Part shown: positions 33,950-46,106 of the stretch, one piece after another
Layout of the letters: every line of letters starts with the position of its first letter
Numbering within the stretch: position 1 is the first letter of the stretch
Origin: Sclerodactyla briareus
Lineage: Eukaryota; Echinodermata; Holothuroidea; Dendrochirotida; Sclerodactylidae
Assembly: GCA_026419785.1 (NCBI GenBank)
Contig: JAODTK010001777.1
Location: 573,501-637,500, forward strand
DNA: 64,000 nucleotides
Direction: 5' to 3'
Position numbers and translations under genes: made by a program
The notes under the pieces: generated by a model
What the model saw: the letters and a program-made list of their open reading frames with translations, nothing else
Told to the model about the DNA's origin: nothing
Databases searched by the model: none

Positions 33950-35165
33950 TCGTCTCGCCTGAACTGAAAGAGACTTAGTGGTCACTTTGGAGTGTGTGGT
34001 GTGTGTGTGTGTGTGGGTTGTATGTCACACTTCTCGTTAGCAGATTTCCTCCCAAACCGTGAGCGCCGATTATGACGAAATTTTGTGTGTAGCACTGGGG
34101 TTTGTGTGAACCGATCTGCATTAATTTTGGGCAGCCAAGTCCATTAAGTTGGGTATTCCTATTTTATGTAATTTATTGTTTAAGCTCGTTGCAAGATTAC
34201 GCAAGACCGTATGTTGCACAGTGATGGTGTTTGGCATGTAGGACCTGGAAGGAGGGGATATGAACTTGATTAGATTTTCAGCCGAAATAATGCTAATTAA
34301 AGTGTCTTGATTTGCAATTTATGGCTAATTTTTCAAGTTGTCGGAATTTTCCACGAACTGGTGATGTGGTCTACCATGGTTCCCGAGGATGTCAAAGTGG
34401 GTCGGGGGTCACTGGGGTCATTTAATGTCGTCTAATTTGCTATTTTATGCAATTCTTGAAAGTGAGTGTATTCCCAAAACTTGGTTAGATGTTTTTTTCC
34501 ACTTTGGATCCTGACATTTTGGAAGGTAAGCTGGGTCAGTAGAGTCATTGTATGTGCCTAATTTGCATAATACTTCCAATTTCCAAACTGGTAAGAATTT
34601 CGCCAACTCAATAGGTATTGTCCTTTAACATTTTCCTGGCTCTGATGTGTTTGATGTTCATGAATTGGTTGAATTCCCATCATATAATATTTCTGTTAGA
34701 ATAAAGCACTGAGGAACGAGTAAACCATAGCTCCGTGACAATTGCGCTGTTCGCCTGCTGCGTGGGGATAGTTTGTTGATGTTGTGGGGGAGGCGGGAGG
34801 GTGTTTTGCTGCTTGGTGGGGGGCGGGGGGGGGGAGGTTGGCATGTCCTGGCTGCTTTGAAATTAAAAGTCAATGAATAATGAAGTGATTTTAAAAAAAA
34901 GGCACAAAAGCCCGGGCTGCTAAGGGGGGATTAGACATTTCAGTGGAATTTTGGGTCAGAGAAATGAGTTTTGACTGAGCGATGAAACTATTCAAATTTG
35001 GGTATTGTAGAGAGAGTGGGGGGAGCATGAAGACGAAAAAAATCAATTAAGTAGATTATGGAACTTTTTGTAATAAGTAGAGGTCAAACTTATTGGTCAG
35101 TTATTTTAGGAATTGTTATAATTTTTTAAAAAATTTATTTTAAAACATGTGATGTAGAAGGTCGA
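33950..35165. repeat. Interspersed repeat family B, copy 3
   Basis: Left end gcctgaactgaaagagactt, then agtggtcact, a GT microsatellite (33997-34015), the taatttgcat-containing units, agcactgaggaacgagt at 34705, accatagctccgtgacaatt, G-runs at 34820, tggctgctttgaaattaaaa and aatgaataatgaag. Same order as at 14470-15670. No protein is encoded. Confidence 0.65.
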
Positions 35166-35444
35166 CTGATAGAAGGAGCATATTTCAATGAGGTAATTTT
35201 GAGATAATTTGTATCTCGAAACAATTGGGGGCCATCATAACCAGCATCCCGTTACTATTTTGCGCTCTGCGGATGCGAAGTTCCATGATTGTTGGAGAGT
35301 GTCTCATTTCACGTGCGCCTGAAATTTTCAAAGTGGGCATAGCGTAAAATCGAGATGGAGCGAAAACCTTGAGAGCGTACAGGATCACGTTCAGTAGGAT
35401 CAATATCAAGTTTGTAGTCTTTGGAGGCGGAAGGGAGACTTCGC

Positions 35445-35528
35445 ATGAATTTTTTTTTTTTTTTTTTTAAGGTTCCAAACACTAAAGATGAGTAACAGTT
35501 GCATGTTTTTTTTTTTTTTTTTTTTTTC
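35445..35528. repeat. Two poly-T tracts
   Basis: Runs of about 19 and 23 T at 35450-35468 and 35505-35527, separated by 36 bp. They could be tails of two minus-strand retroposons, but no bodies were recognised. Confidence 0.5.
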
Positions 35529-36210
35529 AATTGTTGGGGAGAGGGGGAGTCAAGCCCGTCTCTTAGATACAGGGCCGAACACGTCTTCTGCAATCTGCCC
35601 GTCATCAGACTAAGACCATGGTGTATGAAGGAGCAATGGAGTTGCAGCCGTCAGAAGCCAACTTTTCTTTTCAACATTATTCCGGGTGAGAAATACCCAG
35701 TCTTAGAACATGTGGTGTTGGAGGGGAGACTGCCTTTCACTGGATGTTTGGTCAGCCTTCCTTTTTCGGCCACGTTATCCCTTTCGTTAGTTCGTGCGAT
35801 CTGTTCGTCACCTTCCCTCATTAACTTTCAACCCGTTCATGCGATCAGGTGGAAACTGCATATGTGATTAGATTTTGAATAAAACCAATTAATTACCCCA
35901 ATTCCTACCCAAAGCCATTCCCGTTAAGCTCCTGTGGAGGGAGGTTGTTTACATTACTGGGCCTATCTCTTAGAGCAGGCAGCCGGTAGCCGGGATGTTA
36001 TGCTCATCTGTCAGCATGTCCAGATAAGGCTCCTGTACATTGAGCCTAGTTAACAAAACACAGTTTAGCTTCCCAGAGATCCTTCATCTGTCAACACATC
36101 TCGCCCCAGATTGGTGACCTAGAAATATGTGTCTATATGTTGGGTTTTTCCACAATGAAATGCATTGTCCACATTCCTTTGGAGCTGAGGGGAAGGTGAT
36201 TTGTCTCTTA
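35529..36210. other. Sequence without recognised features
   Basis: A 122-codon frame at 35499-35867 lacks any domain and starts in a poly-T run, so it is not called as a gene. Confidence 0.35.
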
Positions 36211-36212
36211 AC

Positions 36213-37120
36213 TCTATCTCTATCTATCTAACTATCTATCTATCCTGTGTTTCAACAATTGCCTTTTTGGCTCTCAACAGTCATTCTGCGAGGATGTCAA
36301 CCAAACTTGGACACAATGTTCATTGACCCATGCGACATGTTTGACCTTGTGGAGGTCAAGGTCAAAAGCCTTAAAGTGTAAAATGTGTAAAAAAAGCTTT
36401 TACAATGTATCTCCCTCTCAAATGTCGGTTCTCGTGCTGATGTTCAGGTCGTATGAGGGTCTAATATCCTTTCCTTCGGGGGGTCCAGGAATTTTGGTGG
36501 TCCAGTCCCACTTTGGGCCCGAGGCCCATTTTATGAAATTTTCACACAATGTTCTTGGATGATTCTCCTCCCACAAGCTTCCAGTCAATTTTCTTCAAAG
36601 TTTGCATGTAATTGTTCCTTGGGGTAGAGGTCCGCATTGGGGTGTTCAGAATTTGGGCCCAGTGCCAGTCTGGGCCAAGGGGCCCCTTTATTTGAAAGAA
36701 CCGGCAAAATCTGTTTTATTTCCCCTACAATGAGTTGTACAGTGCGATGTTTGGGTCATAATGATGGTCTAATAGACTTACCTGGGGTGTTCAGGATTTT
36801 GTTTGCAAGGTCCAACTTGGGGCCCTGGGCACATTTTATGAATTTTCAACACAATGGTGCTTGAAAATCCATCTCCTCCCCCACAAGCGTCAATTTATTT
36901 TCAATTTAAAGTTTACATGTAGTGGGTCCTTGGGTGAAGCCATTGGAGGTGTTTCGCAGAAATTTTGGGGTCCATGGCCCGCGTTTGGGCCCTAGGGCCC
37001 CATTTTGTTACGTGAGAATGTGCGATTGTAATGTTTCCTAGTACTGTTAGATCCCAATTTTAAATTGGTCTTGGTTCATTTGTGCAGTTTTGAGCTACAG
37101 CACCATTTGGTGCTTTAGTT
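36213..37120 (+). repeat. Interspersed repeat E, copy 2, hairpin 3' end
   Basis: Starts with a TCTA microsatellite and caacaattgcctttttggct, then tcaaccaaacttggacacaa, ggaggtcaaggtcaaaagcc, and three internal units with tttgggccc blocks. It ends with the perfect hairpin AGCACCA-TT-TGGTGCT (37099-37114) followed by ttagtt. Start, middle and end parallel 28960-30032. Confidence 0.6.
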
Positions 37121-37474
37121 GTAACGAGTACAAAAAGTGGTTCCCTTATTTTGGTCCTACAATGTTTGGGTTTGTTTCAAATTTTCTTCGTCAGGGTTTA
37201 TCATAATTGAGATTTTTAGCAGCAACATGAGAAGGTTTAGTAGGAAGGTATGGGAGTGCATGTGGGGATAAAATAAAATCGGTTCCTTAATCAGTTTTGA
37301 CCATTCTACACCTTCGGTATAATTGCCGCAGCTACCAGGACGTTTACAATTGCCCTTGTTAGAACGGAAATTGTATTAGATACTAGAAAAGCCTGTCTGA
37401 CCCAATTTTCCCACTCAACACTGCGACAGATGATGCATCAATGATGTGAACCGTCCACTCCCCTACATCCACAT

Positions 37475-39019
37475 TCAGTATTTGAACCTCACGGTTGTGG
37501 GAATTCCTCCCGTAATTCGCATCTGCCGTTGCTTGTTTTCCGATCCATTGATGCTATTCCCCTCTGGATTCGCTAAACAGTCCGCCGTAGAGGACGAGAA
37601 CAACTGTCTTCTCTGTGTCCCAATAAGCTCTTGGTAACTTCCAAGTATACGTGAAACAATCCCGCACAGCAGCATCTCGCTCAATCCCCCAGGATATCCA
37701 ACAGGAATATCCTCGTAGTCGTCTATCGCTCTCAGTACTTTCCGGAGATCTCTCTTCCATTCAGGCTCGGGATCGGGGGGGGGGGGGACCCACCAGCCCA
37801 TTCGTGGGCTTCTTACGGTCCCCCCCCCCATGTAACCATGGTTCAACGCCCTTCGACACAGCTACCCCTTTTGTGATGCTCGCGCATCTACGCTTCGCTC
37901 AGACCTCTGTCTTGACGCTATTTTGCAGAGAACGCAGGCAAACACCAATATCACAACCATAAATGTGACAGTTAGTAACCACCAAGCAACAGACATAATT
38001 GTGCTGGCTATCCAGCGCCTGCCAGAGGGGGTATCTCCGGGTCGAACTTGTCCGTTCTCTGGCGAGCAATCGCGATGACTGTGTCGTTATGGAACGCCAA
38101 TTTAGCCCAGAACGTGCGAGGATTTCGTGTTTGTCTAAAGGCTAGTGCCTCTCTTCATGACGTAGCTATTTGTTTGAATTGACGCAGTCCGTGGAATTAC
38201 CCCCTAGTGGTTGATATTGCATTCGATTTCGGATAATCTGAAGTTTGAGGTATGAATTCTGAGGGAGTTTTGAGTATTATAGTGGTGGTCCTCGACCGTC
38301 CACAATTACCTAAAAAACTTCGAATAGTTTAGAGAATGAAGAGCTCTTCCTGACAGCTGGTCCGGGCGTCTGCACGTCGACCGTCTCCCGTCGGCGGCCT
38401 CCCCTGTAAGGGTTTATCGAGATGATTAATGGTACCACTGCATGAAGTCACGAAAAGTCGCACGCAGTTTAGTCCAGAGATCTGTTGATGTTAACGTGAC
38501 CATGATTACGAATTATCCACGACAAGGGTTCAAATACTAGTCCTGCAACTTGGTGAGGTCGTGATTATCAATATCAAGCCCCCGTAGGCGCCCGAGGCCA
38601 TTGAATGAATGCAGTCCCTTCAACGTATGCAAGTAGTTTCCGCTCAGGTTCAAATGCAACAACTCCACTTGGTGACGAAACGTTTGTTCCCGAGGAAGGT
38701 CCAATTTATTTTGTGAGAGAAATCCAAGCACCCGTAACCGATAGAATTCCTCAAACACGCGTCGGAATCGAAATAAGGAATAGAGGTTTTCTACGATAAT
38801 TGAGTTTAGATCGTAATACTCGGTACAGTATCTCGCAGAAAATGCATATACAGTTCTTCGCATTAACAGTTGAATAGAATTAGTCAAGGAACGACTGGGT
38901 CGAAGGTTCACTCTAATAAACTTCTGTAAAATACCGGACAAAGACTCTGAGTAAGGGAGCCTTAATAAGTGGTTTGTAGTTAAAGGAGGAAAACACCAAA
39001 AGTAGAAACAAGGGAACAT
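37475..39019 (-). pseudogene. Leucine-rich-repeat receptor-like gene, frame-broken
   Basis: Minus strand. The block 39019-38537 encodes 160 residues; from residue ~95 it shows leucine-rich repeats, for example RLRVLGFLSQNKLDLPRE, VELLHLNLSGNYLHTLKGL and LGRLRGLDIDNHDLTKLQD. Past a stop, another frame continues with IFEPLS, as in the next LRR. About 450 bp downstream an open stretch (38086-37862) encodes a transmembrane helix, LLTVTFMVVILVFACVLC, preceded by a Cys-containing ectodomain end and followed by basic KIASRQRSER. Frames continuing to 37475 are rich in charged residues. The order LRR, helix, tail matches a single-pass LRR receptor such as a Toll-like receptor, but I cannot show a TIR domain. 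Several frame breaks; dead gene or indel-damaged. Confidence 0.5.
37862..38086 (-). CDS. Transmembrane segment of the LRR receptor fragment
   Basis: An open stretch of 74 codons between in-frame stops. It runs from a Cys-Ser-Pro segment, through GDTPSGRRWIAST, into an uninterrupted hydrophobic helix of about 22 residues starting at MSVAWW, then a stop-transfer cluster of basic residues. This gives extracellular to cytoplasmic orientation consistent with a type I receptor. The only internal ATG is just before the helix, so it is more likely a middle piece than a separate gene. Confidence 0.45.
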   Translation of the reverse strand, partial: RHSHRDCSPENGQVRPGDTPSGRRWIASTIMSVAWWLLTVTFMVVILVFACVLCKIASRQRSERSVDARASQKG

Positions 39020-39084
39020 AAACTACTAATTCATACGACGTGAATCCTACTCAGCTTGGTTTTACAGGAAACCTGGAGCTGTTG

Positions 39085-39190
39085 TATCATCAGGCTGCTA
39101 CTTTGAATAACCCAATCCCACTTGGATGGATGAAGTCCAACTGTATGTGAAGTTTCCCATGATGAGTACCACATGATCCCTACTTGAAAT
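39085..39190. repeat. Short fragment of repeat family A
   Basis: Pieces cacttggatggatgaagtcc and ttcccatgatgagtac correspond in order to the 309-bp satellite unit at 10.3-12.2 kb. Confidence 0.45.
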
Positions 39191-39235
39191 CTTGTTTACA
39201 TGTGGGTGGAAATTGACAATTGCTTCGCTGATCAT

Positions 39236-39830
39236 GCCAGGATCAGTCAAGGAATCACTAAGCCTCTTGGCGTTTTTATGGTCCTAATGCTAGTGCTGAG
39301 TCTTCCAGATGCCACGTCGTAAATAGAGTCCTTACTAAAACATGTATGTTCCCGGAATAACTGCTTATCTTTCGAGAAGTAAGATTCCCATACTAGGACA
39401 GAAGACGTCCAGTGAGGTCTCACCAGTTGGCTAAGAGCCTGACACAATATAGTCATAAGGAAACTTAATGACGTCCATCAAGCCAAGAATCCATGTACCT
39501 TACTCGCCGATACAGAACATTGATCAATAATCAAAAGAAACTCCGAGATCCTTTTCTGAATTCACCTGATGAATAATTTGGCCATCCAACTTGAAGGAAG
39601 GAAGTGATGCGTGTGGCAACCAACAAGCATTACTTTAAATTATCGTATAAAAAAAAAGTTGCCAATCGAAGGACCATTTAGAGATCAAGACTGAGATCCT
39701 CTTCGTTCGGAGCACCGCCCGTACCGTGAAACTTGATATCGTCCACAAACATTTTTAACCTCTGAATGCACGAATCCCCAGATTTTACCGTGAGACTATA
39801 ATAGTCGGGGGTGGTATAAAAGTAGGATGT
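39236..39830 (-). mobile_element. LINE reverse-transcriptase relic, minus strand
   Basis: Reading the minus strand from about 39765 downwards: MFVDDIKFHG is the catalytic Y/F-x-D-D box, followed by EEDLSLDL. Then LPSFKLDGQIIHQ and VNSEKDLGVSFDY match the conserved EKDLGV region, and ALSQLVRPHWTSSVLVWESY matches the RPHLEY...VW region of LINE ORF2 C-termini. Frame breaks are present. It is the same general clade as the + strand relic at 22.2-24.3 kb, in opposite orientation. It lies immediately upstream of the LRR fragment. Confidence 0.75.
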
Positions 39831-42180
39831 AAGCAATCGTTATAAGTTCTCAAGACCCGTAAGACTCCCAATAGGTCGGGGATGTAGGTTTTCATTGGGT
39901 AGGAATTCCAGGCTACCAGTAATAGTCAGAGGTCACGTGGGGCCCCTATCCAATTTTCTATAGTGATGAAATAGTAGCTAACTATCTGATGTCAACAAGA
40001 ACTCGTAGGTGAAATTACTGCATCATCATCGCCCTTCTCATCGGCGCCCCACGGACGGGGGGGGTGGTTAATACCTACATAATTATGTTGATCCACGCGT
40101 GCACATACATCGTAATAAATGTACGTGAGTGGGGTAAAGAGGGGGAGGGGTAGAACTATGAAATATGTGATGTTATTGTTTTGCAAAGGGAAACATGTAT
40201 ACTTTTTGTGAGTGTACTGCTTTTGATAAGCCCACCAGTGCACTTCCTTCCACATCACAGTTCTTCAGAATCTATCCTCTTTCTTGGTAAAACTTCATGT
40301 GGAGAAAAACGAATAAACGAAAACGAACTAAACGAAAACTCCCTGCAAAAACTATGGTTGAAGTTCATAGCGGCCGCAATAGTATTCGTATCCGCGTTCG
40401 TCGGCGACACAACTTACTATAATGACACGACAGTATGTGCTCGCGGTAAATGACAACTGCAGGCTTAGGAGGACAAACGCTTGTGGGAAGGCCAAACTGT
40501 ACTATAGGTTCCAGAACCCCATGTCAATACGATGTCAGAGGGGAGTTATTGGCAGTCAAAATTGGGGCCATTTCTTTTTTTTTTGTAAGCAGAGAAAGTG
40601 AGGAGAATCCCAATTGCGCACAAACGCATGACGTCACACATTGGCAACCAGGAAATATGTTATGTATTAGATCGTTTCATTTTGTCGAATAAGACAAACA
40701 TTTAGCAGAAATTATGTGTCTTTCTTCCCAAAGTCACCATCAACACCTCAACCCACTACGCAATTCTCTCCCATAGACTGAAAGCTTTTCGAAGTGAAAA
40801 TTAATGTTTGAATTTTTAATAGGAAACAAGAATGTTGCAGGGTGGTGAAAATGGAACATCATTTATATTGCGATGAATTTCGATAGCACAATACACATGC
40901 CATAATACACAAAACTCAAATGACTATAACTCCGAGATCGGAAGCCCTTCCCTCATGAAATTGCGGTTTGGACTGAAGGCATTCAGTTTTCATCCTGTAA
41001 AAATCATCCTGCAGTTGTCCTTTAAAACGAGTCTTGTTTAGGCCCTACTGAAGCTGGATTGTTTAACCAAAAAAAATGCAGCCGGACTGACATCGTCTCG
41101 TCCAAATAACCAAAACGTGAGCGTTGTCTTGTGAGAAAGAATCCTGTTGAATTGTCAAACGTTTGTTAAACCGGCAATCTTCTATGTCACGTGTTGTAAC
41201 CGGCATTACGGACTTACGGTCGAACCATTCACGGACCATATATGAATATCCGGAGCGGGGGTTGGATTCCCATCAGTGCTGTGATTGGCTTCATCCAAGA
41301 TTGGAAGCAGGATTGCAATTCGGACAAGATGGATTTGATGATACAGACACCAAACACATGTGAGGATGTGTGGCGTGAATGGCGTACGCAGAAATTCCGC
41401 GAGTAGTTTACATAAAGCAGCAGGTTCTCGGGAATAACAAGTATCATCGCCTTATTGCTGCGTTTTTTCGAACGTCGTGACTTTTTGGTAATTATATCCC
41501 AATATATCCCTATATGTTTTTCCAAACTTTGTCAATTGAAAAAAACGTGGTGGATAGGGGCTATATTTGTTCCTCACGAACAGTTACACGCAGATACAAC
41601 CTTACCAAAACCCACTTGGGGGTATAAAATTGGAGTTAATTCATGTGCCTTATTAACTTCCATGGATTACACAAACTTGTGGATGGAAGAAGTTTATCTT
41701 GGTTCTGACCAAAATGGGGGGTATCAATGGGGATGGGTGTAGAGGTTGTCCTGTAGTCTTGATGGTGTAGCCTCACGGATACATAGAGGAGAATACGTTT
41801 AATACGACTTGATTAAACTTCGCCATGTTATTTCTAGTAGTCGCCAATCTTGTCATCCTGATGGAGTGCGCAGACTCTGTGACATACCAACTGTGAAGTG
41901 ATTGTACGGTATCGCAATAAAGTGCCATAACAGATCATGCACTTGTCACATCCCCCTTCCTTTAGATAAGAGTTCTACACAAACATACATGCGAACGTTC
42001 CACACACAATTCATGAAGCTAATGAGCTGAAAATGAAAAATAATTAAGGAAAATCTTCTATAGAAAGCATATGATGCAATAAACTACGACAGAATAAACC
42101 CGAAAAACAATAGGTGCAAATAATCCTTCAGAAGCTAGGGTATTGAGGATGTTATTCTGACCTAGTTTTCGGAGGCTCCC
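39831..42180. other. Sequence without recognised genes
   Basis: Frames up to 98 codons lack domains. A short poly-G lies near 40056 and a poly-T near 40577. No repeat was matched to the rest of the window. Confidence 0.4.
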
Positions 42181-43600
42181 GTCAGCATAATTTCACAGGT
42201 CGCGGTTGGGAGCGGGTGGCTCCGGTTGGGGTTCCTGGGTGGGGGGGTCTGGCGAGCACGTTCTGGTGGCTAGACTGGGGGTGAACGTTATCCTTCGAGT
42301 GTTGCAAGTGTTTTTCGGTTCCTGCGATACACCCTGTCATCTCAGTCCTGACTTTTATCAAGGACCTGGGGGCGACCTGATCTTGACACCAACGGCTTTG
42401 CCACTCAGGCATGTCTTGGACATTGCATGATGCGTCCAGATCACTGTGTTCAGTGGGGTTGTGGGGAGGGGGGGGGGAGGATGAGCTCCTCTATCATGGT
42501 AGTAGGCTTGTCTTGCCTTGCTTGCTCTAATATTCTGTGTAACTATTTGGGAACACATGTATCAGCAATTTGTCATGGTGGGGAGCAGCGTTTTGGTCCT
42601 TCGACGAAAACAGCGCTGAACGAGGCTAGGGAATCCATGCTCTGGGTTGGGGTGTTCCTATATGCTTAGGATAGCTAGTAGATCCTTCCTGTCCTTTTCG
42701 CTTTGATGATCAGGGATTTTGCATTTGACAGCCTGTTCCGCCTCCCTTCCCATTACTTTGGGGAAAACCTGGGGATGAGGGCACATGTTGAACTCCCAGT
42801 CCATTGGAGACTTCCAAACTCATAGGAGCTCAAATGGGGGCATTGGTCGACATGCAAAGTGTCTGGTAGTACCAGACGAGCAAACTCACTTGTAAGTTTG
42901 TGGATCACAGTGTTGGAGGTAGTGGTAGTGCTGGCAGATAGTCTATCTCCCAGAAACCAGAGAGTAATCAACTGTAACAAGATAATTGCGAATCATGACA
43001 GGCCCTGCGAAACGATTTTTATACTGGGGTGTGAGCTCTCCTGAAGAAAGGGCCTCACCCAACCCCCTCACAAACCTACATTTTCTCCTTTTCATTTTTC
43101 AGATTTTTTTTGCAATTTTTAATAATTTTTTGTGGTTTTTCATAGCGAATCGCGGGATTGATTGCGATAGACAGTACACACTGATGTACCGCGGTAACGG
43201 TACCCGAATCTGTTAATTAGCAGCACGAGGCCAGTGGCACACCCATGAGGCCAAAAGCAAAAAACAGCTGAAATGCTGGCCCGGAGTAGCAAGGTGTCTG
43301 GTTGTAAGGGGAAAAATTAACCCAGGGTCCCCATTATGAACTGCCGTCAGTGAGGGTAGAGGGAAGGGAGTGCCATCGTCCCATCTTGAAGATTCTGGCT
43401 GTTCGAGATGCAAAATTTTTCATACTAGATCAATGAGCTGGAAAATGTACTGCTTTTCATATTATCACTTGGAAATATTTATTCACTGTATTTTCGGTTG
43501 GTTAATGATCAGGGGAGGGGGGACGGCGATCTGTGTTGAAGATTGTGTGGGACGAGAGATGAGGGTCGACAGCACCCCATCTAAGCGGAGCGCACCATGG
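42181..43600. other. G-rich, repeat-like sequence of unknown class
   Basis: Several overlapping frames occur on both strands at 42182-42669 without recognisable domains. G-runs lie at 42240-42248 and 42469-42477. Possibly a decayed transposon; not classified. Confidence 0.3.
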
Positions 43601-44500
43601 GTTGGCGCGTAGCGTGCAAGAAAATTTTTGGTTTTAACAGACGCCCCCCAGATTGCATGAACGGCACTTCTGACGCGGTGAGTGTAGCAGTAAGCCAAAT
43701 ATCCCCTAAATCGTCAATAATTCAGATCGATTGTGTTATTTCAAGAAACATCATTGAAGGAACTGATCAATGGTTTATTCCGTCAATTCGGGGCCACCGT
43801 CGGTTGTTGAACGCGTAGGGCACAGAATTTTTTTTGTTTATGACCCCCCAGATTGAAGGAAACGGCATGTACCGGACCGTATGGCAGTAAGCAACGTCTC
43901 TAAAATTGGCAATAAATTCAGGAATTCATATTTCAAGAAACGTTCTTGAAGGAAAAATGATTGATGGCTATTCCGTACAATCGGGCCAGCCGCACCATCG
44001 TGGACGCGTAGGGTACAAGGGAATTTTCATTTTACAGTATGGCAGTGAGCAACTTTTCTTAAATAATTTTAAAAAATTAGTTATTTCAAGAAACGATCTT
44101 GAAGGAACTAATTGATGTTTATTCTTTACCAATTGGGCCAGCATCAGTGGTCTAGTATAGGTTACAAGGAAAGAAATCAGTGAGCCTTACGAATCCCCCA
44201 GATTGCCGGAGGAAAAACGGTACTCCATGTCTTATGGCAGTAGGCACATCCCCAAAATTGACAATAAATGTCTAAAATGTATATCTCAAAAACATCTGAG
44301 GAAAGGAACTGATCTTCGTTTATTCATGACAATTTCGCCGCCCACCATCAGGTGACGGTACCGTAACAAGAAAATAGTCTTACAGACAACCCCCCCCCCA
44401 AAAATTAATCCCCCCCCCCCCCCTTCAGATCAGGAGCCGGCACTTCCCGCGACTATGGCAGTAGTGGCAATCCACTGAAATGACAGTAAATTTCTAAACT
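43600..44500. repeat. Satellite, about 150-200 bp unit, four to five copies
   Basis: Units share atttcaagaaac, cttgaaggaac, tggtttattccgt, a gggcca and cgtaggg segment, cccccagattg, aaacggca, and tatggcagtaagcaac. Starts of the ttcaagaaac motif lie at 43739, 43932 and 44085, with a decayed one at 44286. The units are strongly diverged. Poly-C runs interrupt the last unit at 44390 and 44411. Confidence 0.7.
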
Positions 44501-46060
44501 GATCGATGTTAATAGTTTACATTTCTTCATCGTGGTCTACATTCCTACCATAGCCATAGATATTCCATCGCGGACCCTCTCCAATTGAGTGGAGGCTGCC
44601 GCAGATTGAAAAATTTTGCTTGAACATCATTGTCATGGAAATGTGTGATTTTTCGGGCAGTTGATTGAAAGGAATTGGGACATCAGGCATACAATTGGTC
44701 ATTTTATCAATTAGTTTCGCTCATTTTTTTCGTCCGAATTTCTCATGTCTCAAATTGTTTCGTCGGTCGGTCTGCGCCCGCCACCGCGCCTTACTGTATA
44801 GTTTTCATACGTCAATCAACGTAAAAACGCTCCATACTAATGTGCACGATCCCCTGCTCCTGTTGTTTTCGTTAACATATAGCTTTCATCTTCTATTAAC
44901 AACAGCACGGCGTCAGCAGGCTCGATCAGAATAGACTGGCAGTAGTGGCAGTTGGATTCCGGCATTGTTGTAGTGGGGAGGGGGGGGGGGCACATGAATC
45001 AACTCCTCAATCCAAATTCTCCTCGTGGCCTCCATATGTTCAACGCACACTTAGAGATACCCTATGGACAAAGATCATATTTGCCAGAACTGACAAAGTT
45101 ACTGTAATAAGGCACTCGCCCACGTAATATACATCTAACGGAAAAGATAGGATACAGGGCGCGCAGCGCGATTTTTTTTTTTTGGGGGCTTCGCGCCTCC
45201 ACACAACTTTAAACATCTAATAAGAAATACGGTTGGACATTTTTGTTTTTGGCCGAACTGTACATATGATCATAGGAATTTTTTTCGCCAGTCCGCAAAA
45301 TATGGGGGGGGGGGGATATTTTTTAGTTATGGGTATTTTTAGTATTTTTACGGATCAAATGTGGTTTATGGTGATGAGCCCGTCAAAGCAGAATGTTATC
45401 AGTTGGCGCGGAAGCGATGAAAGTAATTTAGAAACGAATCAGGCCTCACAACGCACCGGAAACGGGCCATTTACTACTGACTTAACCACGTCAATCACTC
45501 CATCACACAAGATTAACAGAGCACAACTACGGCGTAGAAACAAAATTGCTGAGATTCTCAAGGAATCTTGAGCAACTGGCAACGTCCCACTACCGGGTGC
45601 GGGAAGCCTGGCGCAAGTGTGCAAACCCACCCCAAATCTTTGACTGTTGACGCTAGGGTGCCTGTGAGCCAACATACAAATACTTACATTTTTATATACC
45701 AGATGAAAATCTTGAAAAATTCAACTTTTCAGTATTTTATCAAGTTGTAAGGTGCCTTGAGGATTTGTATACACCATCAGAAGGAACTTGCAAGAGATCT
45801 TTCTTCTCCAATCCCTGATAAGATTCAATCTTCAAATAATCAGTGAATTTGGGTCATATTAGGATATCTTCGCATTCAGTTTCTCAAGTACAACTGAATA
45901 ACAACTTAAACCTTACGACGCAGCCAGCTAATCGAAAACCGGATACCAAATTTCGTGCGGAAATTAATCCATGACAGCCTCTAAGCTCAAAATCGACGGG
46001 GTGGCTGACACAATGAGACTGAAATCGGTAGGGAGGGCTCGCGCACCCCGTCAAAACAAA
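44501..46060. other. Sequence without recognised genes, homopolymer-rich
   Basis: G-runs at 44978-44990 and 45304-45314, a poly-T at 45173. Frames up to 112 codons lack domains. A short palindromic gcgcgcagcgcg lies near 45159. Confidence 0.35.
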
Positions 46061-46064
46061 CTGA

Positions 46065-46082
46065 GGGGTGCTGCAGCACCCC
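46065..46082. repeat. 18-bp perfect palindrome
   Basis: GGGGTGCTGCAGCACCCC reads the same on both strands and is followed at 46090 by a long poly-C run. Such a sequence can form a cruciform or be a symmetric protein-binding site; no function is shown. Confidence 0.7.
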
Positions 46083-46106
46083 AGTACTCCCGCCCCCCCC
46101 CCCCCC

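Noticed and set aside
37475-37846. TIR domain in the tail of the LRR receptor fragment
   Set aside because: Position would fit, and pieces such as TEKTVVLVL recall box 2 surroundings, but conserved TIR residues cannot be lined up without arbitrary frame changes.
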